A stretch of 64,000 nt of DNA, taken from Comamonadaceae bacterium OTU4NAUVB1 (GTDB taxonomy: Bacteria > Pseudomonadota > Gammaproteobacteria > Burkholderiales > Burkholderiaceae_C). The stretch is from the NCBI GenBank assembly GCA_024372625.1, contig CP099607.1, positions 1-64,000 of the forward strand, written 5' to 3'. The translations under genes and the position numbers were made by a program. Below the pieces are notes generated by a model, which was not told where the DNA came from, did not search any database, and was given only the letters and a program-made list of their open reading frames with translations. Positions 53,052 to 63,220 of the stretch are shown here, one piece after another. Every line of letters starts with the position of its first letter. Position 1 is the stretch's first letter.

Positions 53052-55297
53052 CGAAAATGAGTGTTGTTCTTGTTTGAGTCGTGTGATGAAACGTCTGGTC
53101 TGGGTGCTGTGGTTGAGTGTGTGTGTTTGGGGTTCTGCGGTCGCGCAAACTGCGCCTGGGCAGACGGAGGAAGGGCCACGCCAGCTGTGGCAGTTGCTCG
53201 ACTATGTGGCCGTGGACTATGGCGGCGCCGTGGACAAGGGCGCCGTCGTCAGCGAGTCCGAGTACGCCGAAATGCGCGATTTCACCGCCAACGCGGTTAC
53301 GCAGGCGCAGGCGCTGCCTCCCCATGCCTCCAAGCAGGCGGTGGTCGATGCGGCCAACCAGCTGCAGCAAGCCGTGGCCAGCAAGGTCGATGGCGCCCAG
53401 GTGGCCCGTCTGGCTCACCAAGCCGAAGCCTTACTCGTTGCCGCTTACCCGATCCCGGTCGCGCCCAAGGCGCTGCCTGACCTGCAGCGCGGTGCCGCGC
53501 TCTTCCAGGCCCAGTGCGCGTCGTGCCATGGCACCACGGGTGGCGGCAACGGCCCGCTGGCCGCCAACATGGACCCGCCACCGATCGATTTCACCGACCG
53601 GGAGCGCGCTGGCTCGCGCAGCCTGATGGCGCTCTACCAAGTCGTCTCCCAAGGGGTGCAGGGCACCTCGATGCCGAGCTTTGCCGCGCTGTCCGAGGAG
53701 GACAAGTGGGCCGTGGCCTTCTTTGCCGGCACGCTGTCGCATGACAACGCGATGCGCGAACGCGGCGAGCAGCTGTGGAAGGGCAACGCGCCCGCCCGCA
53801 AGGAATTCGCCGACCTCGCGGCCGTGACCACGCTCACCGAAGCGTCGATAGCAACCCGAGTCGGCGCGGATGCCGCACGCGATGTGACGGCCTTCGTGCG
53901 TGCCCAGCCTGCGGTGGCCGCTGCCAGCGGCAACAGCAACGGCCTGGCCCTGTCGCGCCAGCGCCTGGACGAGAGCCTGAAGGCCCTCCACCAAGGCGAC
54001 AAGTCTGCCGCCACGCGCCTCGCCCTTTCGGCGTACCTGGACGGCTTCGAGCCGCTGGAGCCTTCGCTGGGCGCGCGCAACAAGGCACTGTTGACCGAAG
54101 TGGAAAACGGCATGCTGGCCTATCGCTCGGCCATCGCTAACGGCACCCTGGCCCAAAGCGAGGGCGCCGCGCAGCGGCTGGACTACCTTTTTGCCGAGGT
54201 GGAGCGCGAGCTGGGCGGCAAGGCGGCCGAACCGCTCACCACCTTCCTGGGCTCGCTCACCATCCTGCTGCGCGAAGGCCTGGAGGCCTTGCTGATCGTC
54301 GTGGGCATGATCGCTTTCCTGAAGAAGGCCAACCGTCCGGACGTCCTGCGCTATGTGCATGGCGGCTGGATCGTGGCCCTGGCCGCGGGCGGCCTGACCT
54401 GGGCCGTAGCCACCTACTTCGTGAACATCAGTGGCGCGAGCCGTGAAGTGACCGAAGGACTGTCCTCCCTGTTCGCCGCGCTGGTCCTTCTGAGCGTGGG
54501 GATGTGGATGCACCAGAAGAGCGCGGCCGGCCGCTGGCAGGCTTACCTCAAGGAAAAGCTGTCCTCGGCGTTGTCCAAGCGCTCGGCCTGGGCCTTGTTC
54601 GGCCTGTCGTTCGTGGCGGTCTACCGCGAAGTCTTCGAGACGGTGTTGTTCTATTCGGCCCTGTCGGCCGATGGCAACCGCAACGCCTTGCTCGCGGGCC
54701 TGGGTGTGGGCGTCGCGCTGCTCGCGGTTCTGACTTGGGTGCTGCTCAAGACCAGTGCGCGCATGCCCATTGGCAAGTTCTTCAGTATCACGTCCGTGCT
54801 GGTCGCCTTGCTGGCCGTGGTCCTGGTGGGCAAGGGCGTGGCGGGTCTGCAGGAAGCCGGCTGGGTGGGTGCGACGCCCATCCTCGCGCCGCGCATCGAA
54901 CTGCTGGGCATCTACCCGTCGATGGAGACCGTCATGGCGCAGGTCGTCATCCTGCTGGTGGCGTTCTCCGGCTACGCCATGAACGCCTACCGAGGCCGTC
55001 GCCTGCAGGCGGCCTGACCTTCATACCCGCATCCAGCGCGACCACTTCCCATGCAAGCCATCAACTCCACGAATCCCAAGATCAAGGCGCTGGCCACGCG
55101 CGCCATGGACTTCAAGGAATCCAGCGATCACTGCACCGGCAAGACCGAAACCTGGACCGAGATCAACTTCGACACCTTTGCACGCCTTGTGGTCGAGGAA
55201 TGCATCGGCGTGGCGGGGAAAAATGCCCAACCCGGCGATCCCGATCGGGTGAGCATCGAAACCCTGAAGTCCGCGCTGCGCACGCACTTCGGACTTT
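53052..55297 (+). repeat. 2.25-kb duplication, copy 2
   Basis: See 27945-30190. The 662 bp 54034-54695 are identical to 28927-29588, while the outer parts carry many, mostly synonymous, differences. Confidence 0.9.
53086..55017 (+). CDS. Cytochrome c / FTR1-family iron permease fusion, copy 2
   Basis: 643 residues from ATG 53086, same length as copy 1. The haem site here is CASCH (C-A-S-C-H instead of CAACH). The permease half is identical over most of its length, and a Leu to Ile change lies in the last loop (GIYPSM). Signal peptide MKRLVWVLWLSVCVWGSAVAQ. It is followed by its own copy of the 82-residue partner. Confidence 0.88.
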   Translation: MKRLVWVLWLSVCVWGSAVAQTAPGQTEEGPRQLWQLLDYVAVDYGGAVDKGAVVSESEYAEMRDFTANAVTQAQALPPHASKQAVVDAANQLQQAVASKVDGAQVARLAHQAEALLVAAYPIPVAPKALPDLQRGAALFQAQCASCHGTTGGGNGPLAANMDPPPIDFTDRERAGSRSLMALYQVVSQGVQGTSMPSFAALSEEDKWAVAFFAGTLSHDNAMRERGEQLWKGNAPARKEFADLAAVTTLTEASIATRVGADAARDVTAFVRAQPAVAAASGNSNGLALSRQRLDESLKALHQGDKSAATRLALSAYLDGFEPLEPSLGARNKALLTEVENGMLAYRSAIANGTLAQSEGAAQRLDYLFAEVERELGGKAAEPLTTFLGSLTILLREGLEALLIVVGMIAFLKKANRPDVLRYVHGGWIVALAAGGLTWAVATYFVNISGASREVTEGLSSLFAALVLLSVGMWMHQKSAAGRWQAYLKEKLSSALSKRSAWALFGLSFVAVYREVFETVLFYSALSADGNRNALLAGLGVGVALLAVLTWVLLKTSARMPIGKFFSITSVLVALLAVVLVGKGVAGLQEAGWVGATPILAPRIELLGIYPSMETVMAQVVILLVAFSGYAMNAYRGRRLQAA

Positions 55298-55299
55298 GA
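55051..55299 (+). CDS. Small conserved protein linked to FTR1, copy 2
   Basis: 82 residues, about 90% identical to 29944-30192; changes concentrate in the last third (AGKNAQPGDPDRVSIETLKSALRTHFGL). Same spacing from the permease gene. A strong hairpin follows directly. Confidence 0.75.
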   Translation: MQAINSTNPKIKALATRAMDFKESSDHCTGKTETWTEINFDTFARLVVEECIGVAGKNAQPGDPDRVSIETLKSALRTHFGL

Positions 55300-55302
55300 G
55301 AA

Positions 55303-55340
55303 ACGCCTTCCTGGGTGCCTGTGGGCGCCAGGAAAGGCGT
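55303..55340 (+). terminator. Strong hairpin after FTR1 unit
   Basis: Stem ACGCCTTCCTGG pairing with CCAGGAAAGGCGT (one bulge) and a 13-nt loop; no U tract, so partly a barrier rather than a classic terminator. The czcD operator starts 2 bp later. Confidence 0.6.
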
Positions 55341-55342
55341 CA

Positions 55343-55360
55343 CATTACAAAAATGTAATC
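55343..55360 (+). promoter_or_regulatory. Response-regulator box upstream of czcD
   Basis: CATTAC-AAAAAT-GTAATC followed by TGGCGGTTGG. Same half-sites and spacing as the CopR box; the following ten bases recur as TGGCAGTTGG at 63669-63678. The long leader (about 150 nt) precedes the ATG at 55513. Confidence 0.62.
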
Positions 55361-55512
55361 TGGCGGTTGGCCAGTTGTCTGCTTCGGCGCCTAGCATCCG
55401 CTCCTTGCACACCCCCGGCTGTGCGCTGCAGCATCGCGTGCCAGAACGCCTCAGCCAGCGTTCATCCGAGGTCGGTATGCTCGCGCTCCCTTTTCGACCC
55501 TTCCCACCCACC

Positions 55513-56436
55513 ATGTCCTCAGGTCACCAGCATTCCCACGCGATCCAGCCGACCGATGCGGGTCATGCGCGCGCGCTGTGGTTCGCCCTCGGCCTGACCA
55601 CGACCTTTCTCATTGCCGAGGTGATCGGTGGCTTGGTGACGGGGAGCCTGGCCCTGATCTCGGACGCGGCGCACATGTTCACGGACTCGGCCGCGCTGGC
55701 CATCTCGCTGGTGGCCATTCGCATCAGTCAGCGCGCGGCCGACGGCAAGCGCACGTTCGGCTACCACCGCTTCGAGATTCTGGCAGCGGCGTTCAACGCC
55801 TTGCTGCTCTTCGGCGTGGCCGGGTACATCCTCTACGAGGCCTATCGCCGCTGGACCCAGCCGGCCGAAGTGCAGTCGGGTTGGATGCTGGCCATTGCCA
55901 CCCTGGGTCTGGTCGTCAACCTCATCAGCATGCGCCTGCTGTCCTCGGGCAAGGACGCCAGCCTGAACGTCAAGGGCGCCTACCTGGAGGTCTGGAGCGA
56001 CATGCTGGGCTCGGTGGGGGTCATCGCTGCGGCGGCGGTCATCTGGTTCACCGGCTGGGTCTGGGTCGATTCGATCATTGCCGTGCTCATCGGGCTGTGG
56101 GTGCTGCCACGCACCTGGGTGCTGCTGCGCGACAGCTTGAACATCCTGCTCGAAGGCGTTCCCGCCGATGTGGACCTGGAGAAGATCCGCTTGGCCCTGA
56201 CGGCCTTGCCGGGGGTTGAGTCGCAGCACGATCTGCATGTGTGGGCCCTGACCAGCGGCAAATCCAGCCTGACCGTGCACCTGGTAAGCACGTCGGCCGA
56301 CCCGATTGCCCTGACGATCGCGGCGAGAGACCTGCTTGAGGAACAATTCGGGCTGCACCACACCACGGTGCAGGTCGAACGCGTGCCGTGCGAAATGGCT
56401 TCGGGCGATCACCGCTTCACCCACGCCGCTGCCTGA
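55513..56436 (+). CDS. czcD: CDF cation efflux protein CzcD
   Basis: 307 residues from ATG 55513. Starts with a short His cluster (GHQHSH); six helices with metal sites SDAAHMFTD (HxxxD) and EVWSDMLGS; C-terminal ferredoxin-like domain (about 215-300, DLHVWALTSG). It exports Zn, Co or Cd in exchange for protons. In-frame sequence before 55513 shows no conserved protein. Confidence 0.92.
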   Translation: MSSGHQHSHAIQPTDAGHARALWFALGLTTTFLIAEVIGGLVTGSLALISDAAHMFTDSAALAISLVAIRISQRAADGKRTFGYHRFEILAAAFNALLLFGVAGYILYEAYRRWTQPAEVQSGWMLAIATLGLVVNLISMRLLSSGKDASLNVKGAYLEVWSDMLGSVGVIAAAAVIWFTGWVWVDSIIAVLIGLWVLPRTWVLLRDSLNILLEGVPADVDLEKIRLALTALPGVESQHDLHVWALTSGKSSLTVHLVSTSADPIALTIAARDLLEEQFGLHHTTVQVERVPCEMASGDHRFTHAAA

Positions 56437-56457
56437 GTCCTTCGTCACCCACCTCCC

Positions 56458-56835
56458 ATGACCCGCTGGTTGCTCATCGTCCTGATGGTTCTGCTGCCGG
56501 CCCAGTTCAGCTGGGCGGCGGCCGCGCCGTACTGTGCGCACGAAAGCAATCCCATTTCGTTCCATGTCGGGCATCACGCCCACGTGCATCAGGACGCGTC
56601 GGCCGAGGCGCAGCACACGGCGTCGGCGCCGGAAAAAGAGGCGTCCAAGAGCCCTGTAGCCTCTGACCACAGCGACTGCCACTACTGCCATGGGGTGGCC
56701 GGTCAACTCGCTTCTCCTGCGGCGCTTGAGCTCGAGCTGCCAGCGCGCCATGTCTTTCTCGCGGTCGCCATCGCACGCCTCGAAGGCAGCCGGGCCTCCA
56801 GCATCGAACGCCCTAAATGGGCACGCGCCGCCTGA
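56458..56835 (+). CDS. czcI: CzcI-like secreted protein (DUF2946 type)
   Basis: 125 residues. Signal peptide (MTRWLLIVLMVLLPAQFSWAAA), His-rich middle (VGHHAHVHQD, SDHSDCHYCHG) and a short C-terminal hydrophobic part. Head gene of czcICBA in Cupriavidus; proposed to modulate the metal response. The assignment relies on position and build. Confidence 0.8.
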   Translation: MTRWLLIVLMVLLPAQFSWAAAAPYCAHESNPISFHVGHHAHVHQDASAEAQHTASAPEKEASKSPVASDHSDCHYCHGVAGQLASPAALELELPARHVFLAVAIARLEGSRASSIERPKWARAA

Positions 56836-56932
56836 GCCGGCGCGTTCGCTTCCAACCCCACACCCTTTGCCGTTGATGGTTTGACGAAACGCGTCGGATT
56901 CCTTGGTCTCGTTCCTATGACTGGAGAATTCG

Positions 56933-58279
56933 ATGTGCAGGTTTTTTGTGCCGCTCGCCTTGGCGTTGACGGCATTCACGGGCAGCCACGCGCTGGCCCA
57001 ACCCCAGGGCATGGGGACTGCGGCGCCCATGGCGCCACCCCCCGGTGTTTTGCTCCCGCTGGCCGCTCCCTTGCTTCCCCCGGTGGCGCCGGGATCGGCC
57101 GCCGTGCCGCCGCTCACCCTCGCCGGTGCGATTCGCACCGCGCTCGACAACAACCCTGAGATCCAGGTCGCGCGCCGCGAGATCGAAGCGGCGCAGGGCG
57201 AACGCATCCAGGCGGGTGTGTTCCCCAACCCGACCTTGACGGCGCAGATGGAGGACCCTCGGCGTGACAGCCGTACCAACACGGTCTTGCTGAGCCAGCC
57301 GTTCGAGCTCGGCGGCCAGCGTGCTGCCCGCATCGAGGCGAGTGAACGCGCCCTCGATGTCGCCCGCGTGCAGTTGGAGGCCCGGCAGGTGGCCTTGCGC
57401 GCCAGCGTCACGGCGGCCTTCTTCGTCACCCTGACGACGCAGGACCGCGTCGCGCTCGCGCAGAGTTCGCTCGAACTTGCTGCGCGCGGCAGCCTAGCGG
57501 CGAGCAACCGCGTGCGCGCGGGCAAGGTCTCGCCGCTGGAGGAGACACGCGCTCGGGTGGCCGAAGCCGGCGTTCGCCTGGAGCTCGTCCAGGCACAAGG
57601 CGAACTCCAGACCCAACGGCAGCAGCTGGGCGCGTTGCTCGGACGCCCGGCTTTGGACCAGACGCTCGATGGCAACGCGTTGACGATGCCCGGCTTGCCG
57701 AGCACGCAGGATGTCGAGGCCCGCTTGCCCGGCGCACCGGCCAGCCGCGAGGCGCAATTGCAGGTGCAGCGCTTCGCCGCCTTGGCGAATGTCGAGCGTG
57801 CGCGACGCATCCCCGACATCACCGTGACCGCCGGCGGCCAACGCGACCGGACGCTCGGGCGCAACCAGGCCATCGTCGGCATCTCGATCCCGTTGCCGAT
57901 CTTCGACACCAACCGCGGCAACATCGCCGCCGCGGTGAGCCGGCGCTACCAGGCCGAAGACCAGGCCGCCGCCACGGCGCTGCAGCTGCGCTCGGACGCC
58001 GCCACGGCGCGCCAGCGTTATGCCAACGCGCTGGCCGAGGTCGAGACCCTGCAAAGGGACATCCTGCCCGGTGCCCTGACCGCCTTCAACGCGGCGACCA
58101 CCGGCTTCGAGCTGGGCAAGTTCGCCTTCCTCGACGTCCTGGACGCCCAGCGCACCCTGCTGCTGGCGCGCGCCCAGTACCTGCGCGCCCTGGCCGAAGC
58201 GCACCGCGCCGTCACCGACATCGACCGCCTGTTGGGCGATCCGGCCCTGTCCAGCGGCCTTTCCCTCTCCAATCCCTGA
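56933..58279 (+). CDS. czcC: Outer-membrane factor CzcC
   Basis: 448 residues with a signal peptide (to about 23). TolC-like repeats (LAGAIRTALDNNPEIQVARREIEAAQGERIQAG and the later LALQLRSDAATARQRYANALAEVE region). Third component of the Czc pump. SD GGAGAA precedes ATG 56933. Confidence 0.92.
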   Translation: MCRFFVPLALALTAFTGSHALAQPQGMGTAAPMAPPPGVLLPLAAPLLPPVAPGSAAVPPLTLAGAIRTALDNNPEIQVARREIEAAQGERIQAGVFPNPTLTAQMEDPRRDSRTNTVLLSQPFELGGQRAARIEASERALDVARVQLEARQVALRASVTAAFFVTLTTQDRVALAQSSLELAARGSLAASNRVRAGKVSPLEETRARVAEAGVRLELVQAQGELQTQRQQLGALLGRPALDQTLDGNALTMPGLPSTQDVEARLPGAPASREAQLQVQRFAALANVERARRIPDITVTAGGQRDRTLGRNQAIVGISIPLPIFDTNRGNIAAAVSRRYQAEDQAAATALQLRSDAATARQRYANALAEVETLQRDILPGALTAFNAATTGFELGKFAFLDVLDAQRTLLLARAQYLRALAEAHRAVTDIDRLLGDPALSSGLSLSNP

Positions 58280-58289
58280 AGGACTCATC

Positions 58290-59864
58290 ATGGTTCAACC
58301 ACGGTCCACGGCCTCCGGCCGACCCAGCCGCAAGCAACTCATCGTCATTGCTTGCCTCATTGCGCTCGGCGTCGTCGCTGGCGCCTTCATCCTGCGCAGC
58401 GGCGCGGCGTCCAAATCGGGCGAAGGCGCCGAAGGCCATGCCGAGCACAGCGAAACCGCCAAGGCCGAAGGCAAGGACGACGGCCACGGTCACGGCGAAG
58501 AAGGCGCTGGCCACGCGGAAGAAACGCCCAAGGGTCCCAACGGCGGCCAGCGCTTCACCGAAGGCGAATTCGGCCTGGAACTGCTGCTGGTCGAGGAAGG
58601 CGGCGTTCCGCGCTACAAGGCCTGGGTCTACAACAAGGACAAGCCCGCGCCCTTGGAAGGCAACGAGGTCACGCTCTCGCTCGTGCGCCCGAACGGCGAC
58701 ACGCAAGAGATCAAGCTCACGCCCAAAAATGGGGTCCTGACCAACGAGCAGGCCGTGCCCGAACCACACGTCTTCGAAGCGACCGTGGCCGTGCAGACCC
58801 CCACCGAGCCCTACCTGTTCACCTTCGCCGAGATGGAAGGCAAGGTCGAGATGACCGAGGCCCAGATCCAGGCCGCGAGCATCACGCTGGAGACGAGCCG
58901 TCCGGCAAGCATCCGCAGCGCCTTGCAGTTTCCCGGCGAGATCAAGTTCAACGAGGACCGCACGGCCCATATCGTGCCGCGCGTGGGTGGCGTGGTGGAC
59001 AGCGTGAGCGCCAACCTGGGCCAGAAGGTCAAGCGCGGCCAGGTGCTGGCAGTGGTCTCCAGCGCCATGGTCTCGGAACTGCGCTCGGAACTCCGCGGGT
59101 CGCAGCAGCGCCAGGCCCTGGCGCGGACCACCTACGAGCGCGAGAAGACACTCTGGGAGCAGAAGATCTCTCCGGAGCAGGACGTGCTGCAGGCACAACA
59201 GACCTTGCGTGAAGTCGAGATCTCGGTGGCCAACGCCACGCAGAAGCTCCTGACCCTGGGCGCGTCCACCGGCAGCAGCTCGTTGGGCCGGCTGGAACTG
59301 CGCGCACCCTTCGACGGCATCGTCATCGAGAAGCACGTCGCCCTGGGCGAGGCCGTGCGGGAAGACACGACCGTGTTCACCATCTCCGACCTGTCCAACG
59401 TTTGGGCCGAGCTCAACGTGCCGGCACGCGACCTGTCGCAGGTGCGCGTGGGCGAGCGGGTGGTGGTACGCGCAGGGGCATCAGACGCGACCGCCAACGG
59501 CACCGTGTCCTATGTCGGCTCGCTGCTGGGCGAGCAGACGCGCACGGCGCGTGCGCGGGTGGTCTTGCCCAATCCGCAGGACGCCTGGCGCCCGGGCCTG
59601 TTCGTCACGGTCGAGGTGGTGGCCAACGAGGTGAATGCGCCCGTGACGGTGGCTGCATCGGCCATCCAGACGCTCGCTGAAAAACCCGTCGTTTTCCTGA
59701 AGGTCGAAGGTGGCTTCGTGCCGCAGGCCGTGCAGCTTGGGCGCAGCGACGGCAAGCGCATCGAGGTCGTGAGCGGCTTGAAGCCGGGCGCGAACTACGC
59801 CGCCGCTGGCAGCTTCGTCGTCAAGGCACAGCAGGGCAAGGGCTCTGCGACGCACACTCACTGA
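58290..59864 (+). CDS. czcB: RND membrane fusion protein CzcB
   Basis: 524 residues: N-terminal helix (16-35), a His/Glu/Lys-rich segment (HAEHSETAKAEGKDDGHGHGEEGAGHAEE), CzcB-type N-terminal domain (PNGGQRFTEGEFGLELLLVE...), then the adaptor barrel and hairpin (about 200-500). SD GAAGGACTC. The His region may bind Zn2+ in the periplasm. Confidence 0.93.
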   Translation: MVQPRSTASGRPSRKQLIVIACLIALGVVAGAFILRSGAASKSGEGAEGHAEHSETAKAEGKDDGHGHGEEGAGHAEETPKGPNGGQRFTEGEFGLELLLVEEGGVPRYKAWVYNKDKPAPLEGNEVTLSLVRPNGDTQEIKLTPKNGVLTNEQAVPEPHVFEATVAVQTPTEPYLFTFAEMEGKVEMTEAQIQAASITLETSRPASIRSALQFPGEIKFNEDRTAHIVPRVGGVVDSVSANLGQKVKRGQVLAVVSSAMVSELRSELRGSQQRQALARTTYEREKTLWEQKISPEQDVLQAQQTLREVEISVANATQKLLTLGASTGSSSLGRLELRAPFDGIVIEKHVALGEAVREDTTVFTISDLSNVWAELNVPARDLSQVRVGERVVVRAGASDATANGTVSYVGSLLGEQTRTARARVVLPNPQDAWRPGLFVTVEVVANEVNAPVTVAASAIQTLAEKPVVFLKVEGGFVPQAVQLGRSDGKRIEVVSGLKPGANYAAAGSFVVKAQQGKGSATHTH

Positions 59865-59877
59865 GGCGGAAGCACGC

Positions 59878-62800
59878 ATGTTCGAACGCATCATTCGCTT
59901 TGCCATCGACCAGCGCTGGCTGGTCATGCTGGCTGTCTTCGCCATGGCGGCCCTGGGGGTCTACAACTACCAGAAGCTGCCCATCGACGCCGTGCCCGAC
60001 ATCACCAACGTGCAGGTGCAGATCAACACCGGCGCACCCGGCTACTCTCCCTTGGAAACGGAGCAGCGGGTTACGTTCCCGATCGAGACCGTGATGTCGG
60101 GCCTGCCCGGCCTGCTGCAGACGCGCTCGCTCTCGCGCTACGGCCTGTCGCAGGTGACGGTCGTGTTCAAGGACGGCACGGACGTCTACTTCGCGCGCCA
60201 GCTGGTCAACGAGCGCCTGCAGTCGGCCAAGGCGGCCTTGCCGGTGGGCATCGAACCCATGGCCGGACCCATTTCCACGGGCCTGGGGGAAATCTACCTG
60301 TGGACGGTCGAAGCCAAGGACGGTGCAAAGAAGCCTGATGGGACCCCGTACACGTCGACCGACCTGCGCGAGATCCAGGACTGGATCATCAAGCCGCAGT
60401 TGCGCAACGTTCCTGGCGTGACCGAGATCAACTCGATCGGCGGCTACGAGAAGCAGTACCAGGTGGCACCCGACCCCGAAAAGCTCTCCGCCTATGGCTT
60501 GTCGCTCGCCGACGTGGTCAAGGCCTTGGAACTGAACAACGCCAACGTCGGCGCCGGCTACATCGAGCGACGCGGCGAGCAGTACCTGATCCGCGCACCC
60601 GGCCAGGTGCGCAGCATGGAAGACCTGCGCAACGTGATCCTGTCGAACAGCGATGGCACGCCGGTGCGCGTGCGCGACGTTGCGACCGTGGGCATCGGGC
60701 AGGAGCTGCGCACCGGCGCGGCCACCGACAACGGCCGCGAGGTGGTGCTGGGCACGGTGTTCATGCTGATCGGCGAGAACAGCCGTGTTGTCTCGCAGGC
60801 CGTGGACAAGCGGATGGAGGAAATCAACCGCACGCTGCCTGCCGGGGTGGAAGCCATCACGGTGTACGACCGCACGGTGCTGGTGGACAAGGCCATCGCC
60901 ACGGTGAAGAAGAACCTGCTCGAGGGCGCGGTGCTCGTGATCGTGGTGCTGTTCCTGTTCCTCGGGAATTTGCGCGCGGCACTGATCACCGCCTTGGTGA
61001 TTCCGTTGTCGATGCTCTTCACCTTCACCGGCATGGTCAACCAGAAGGTGAGCGCCAACCTGATGAGCCTGGGCGCGCTCGACTTCGGGATCATCGTGGA
61101 CGGCGCGGTGGTGATCGTAGAGAACTGCGTGCGGCGCCTGGCCCATGCGCAGGCCCATCACGGACGACCGCTCACCCTCAAGGAGCGGTTCGATGAAGTT
61201 TTTGCCGCGTCGCAGGAAGCGCGCCGCCCGCTCCTGTTCGGGCAGGTGATCATCATGATCGTCTACCTGCCCATCTTTGCCCTCACGGGGGTCGAAGGGA
61301 AGATGTTCCACCCGATGGCGATGACGGTGGTCATTGCCCTCCTGGGCGCGATGATCCTGTCGATCACCTTCATCCCGGCAGCGGTCGCCTTGTTCATCGG
61401 CAACAAGGTGGCCGAGAAAGAAAACCGCCTGATGGTGTGGGCCAAAAAGGGCTACGAGCCGCTGCTCGAACGCGCCCTGGGCGCCAAGGCGGTGGTCGCC
61501 ACCGTCGCCGTCATCGCGGTCGTGCTCTCCGGCCTGCTCGCCACCCGGCTGGGCAGCGAGTTCATCCCCAGCCTGAACGAGGGCGACTTCGCCGTCCAGG
61601 CACTGCGCATCCCTGGCACCAGCCTGACCCAGTCGGTCGCCATGCAGCAGCAGCTCGAACGCACGCTGAAGGCCAAGTTCCCCGAGATCAAGCGCGTCTT
61701 CGCCCGCACCGGCACGGCGGAGATCGCTTCCGACCCGATGCCGCCGAACATCTCGGACGCCTACGTGATGCTCAACCCGGAGAGCGACTGGCCCGAGCCC
61801 AAACGGACGCGCCAGGAAGTGATGGAAGCGGTCCAAGCCGAGGTGGGAAAAATTCCTGGCAACGCCTACGAGTTCTCACAGCCCATTCAACTGCGTTTCA
61901 ACGAACTGGTCTCCGGCGTGCGGGCGGACGTGGCAGTGAAGGTCTTCGGCGACGACATGGATGTGCTCAATGAGACCGCGCGCGAGATCGAAGGGGTGCT
62001 CAAGTCCATCGACGGTGCCTCCGAGGTCAACGTCGAGCAGACCACCGGACTGCCCATGCTCACAGTCAACATCGACCGCGAGAAGACGACCCGCTATGGT
62101 TTGAACATCGCCGACGTGCAGGCCACCGTCGCCACGGCCGTGGGCGGCCAGGAAGCCGGCACGCTGTTCGAGGGCGACCGGCGCTTCGACATCGTGGTGC
62201 GCCTGCCCGAGCGCCTGCGCAGCGACATGGAGGCCATCCAGCGCCTGCCCATCGCGCTGCCACCCGCTGTCGCCGCTGCATCCTCGGGCGCAGCCGCCGT
62301 CACGGGTGTCACACCGGCCGGTGGAAGCAGCAACCGGGTCAGTTTCATTCCGCTGTCCGAGGTGGCCACGCTCGCGCTCGCGCCCGGGCCCAACCAGGTC
62401 AGCCGCGAGGAAGGCAAGCGCCGCATCGTCGTGAGTGCCAATGTGCGCGGGCGTGACCTGGGCTCGTTCGTCACCGAGGCCGAGGCGGCCCTGGCGCGGC
62501 AGGTCAAGGTCCCCACCGGCTACTGGACCACCTGGGGTGGCCAGTACCAGAACCTGCAGTCCGCCACGCAGCGCCTGCAGATCGTGGTGCCGGTCTCGCT
62601 GCTGCTGGTCTTCACGCTGCTGTTCGCGATGTTCGGCAACCTCAAGGACGGCCTGGTCGTCTTCACCGGCATCCCGTTCGCGCTCACCGGCGGCATCCTG
62701 GCGCTGTGGCTGCGCGACATCCCGCTGTCGATCACGGCCGCCGTCGGCTTCATCGCGCTGTCGGGCGTGGCCGTGCTGAACGGGCTGGTGATGATCTCCT

Positions 62801-63132
62801 TCGTCCGCCACCTGCGCGAGGGCGGCGCCACGCTGGACCAAGCGGTCCGGGAAGGCGCGCTGACGCGGCTGCGGCCGGTGCTGATGACCGCGATGGTGGC
62901 CTCGCTGGGCTTCGTGCCGATGGCCATCGCCACGGGTACCGGCGCCGAGGTCCAGCGACCGCTGGCCACCGTGGTGATCGGCGGCATCCTGTCGTCGACC
63001 GCGCTGACGCTGCTGGTGCTGCCCGTGCTCTACCGGTTCGCGCACCGGCGCGACGAGGACGCCGAGGAAGAGCAACCGCAAGGCGAGCGCATCAATGGCG
63101 CGCCGCTCCTGCCGGCCCACCACCCCGCCTGA
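59878..63132 (+). CDS. czcA: Heavy-metal RND pump CzcA
   Basis: 1084 residues, 12 helices. HME1 signature LDFGIIVDGAVVIVENCVRRL in TM4, the site for divalent ions (Co, Zn, Cd), and periplasmic loops. The C-terminal end has acidic tail DEDAEEEQPQGE. With CzcB and CzcC it moves ions from the periplasm outwards. Confidence 0.95.
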   Translation: MFERIIRFAIDQRWLVMLAVFAMAALGVYNYQKLPIDAVPDITNVQVQINTGAPGYSPLETEQRVTFPIETVMSGLPGLLQTRSLSRYGLSQVTVVFKDGTDVYFARQLVNERLQSAKAALPVGIEPMAGPISTGLGEIYLWTVEAKDGAKKPDGTPYTSTDLREIQDWIIKPQLRNVPGVTEINSIGGYEKQYQVAPDPEKLSAYGLSLADVVKALELNNANVGAGYIERRGEQYLIRAPGQVRSMEDLRNVILSNSDGTPVRVRDVATVGIGQELRTGAATDNGREVVLGTVFMLIGENSRVVSQAVDKRMEEINRTLPAGVEAITVYDRTVLVDKAIATVKKNLLEGAVLVIVVLFLFLGNLRAALITALVIPLSMLFTFTGMVNQKVSANLMSLGALDFGIIVDGAVVIVENCVRRLAHAQAHHGRPLTLKERFDEVFAASQEARRPLLFGQVIIMIVYLPIFALTGVEGKMFHPMAMTVVIALLGAMILSITFIPAAVALFIGNKVAEKENRLMVWAKKGYEPLLERALGAKAVVATVAVIAVVLSGLLATRLGSEFIPSLNEGDFAVQALRIPGTSLTQSVAMQQQLERTLKAKFPEIKRVFARTGTAEIASDPMPPNISDAYVMLNPESDWPEPKRTRQEVMEAVQAEVGKIPGNAYEFSQPIQLRFNELVSGVRADVAVKVFGDDMDVLNETAREIEGVLKSIDGASEVNVEQTTGLPMLTVNIDREKTTRYGLNIADVQATVATAVGGQEAGTLFEGDRRFDIVVRLPERLRSDMEAIQRLPIALPPAVAAASSGAAAVTGVTPAGGSSNRVSFIPLSEVATLALAPGPNQVSREEGKRRIVVSANVRGRDLGSFVTEAEAALARQVKVPTGYWTTWGGQYQNLQSATQRLQIVVPVSLLLVFTLLFAMFGNLKDGLVVFTGIPFALTGGILALWLRDIPLSITAAVGFIALSGVAVLNGLVMISFVRHLREGGATLDQAVREGALTRLRPVLMTAMVASLGFVPMAIATGTGAEVQRPLATVVIGGILSSTALTLLVLPVLYRFAHRRDEDAEEEQPQGERINGAPLLPAHHPA

Positions 63133-63220
63133 TCCCGTGCCGTGATCGCCCTCGCACGGCGTCATGACCGAGGGCAGTTTTTCTTTTCTCCAACTCCCAT
63201 TCACACGAGGTCTCTGCATC

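Noticed and set aside
59821..61836. 671-codon minus-strand frame opposite czcA
   Set aside because: Same antisense effect; czcA on the plus strand is well supported.
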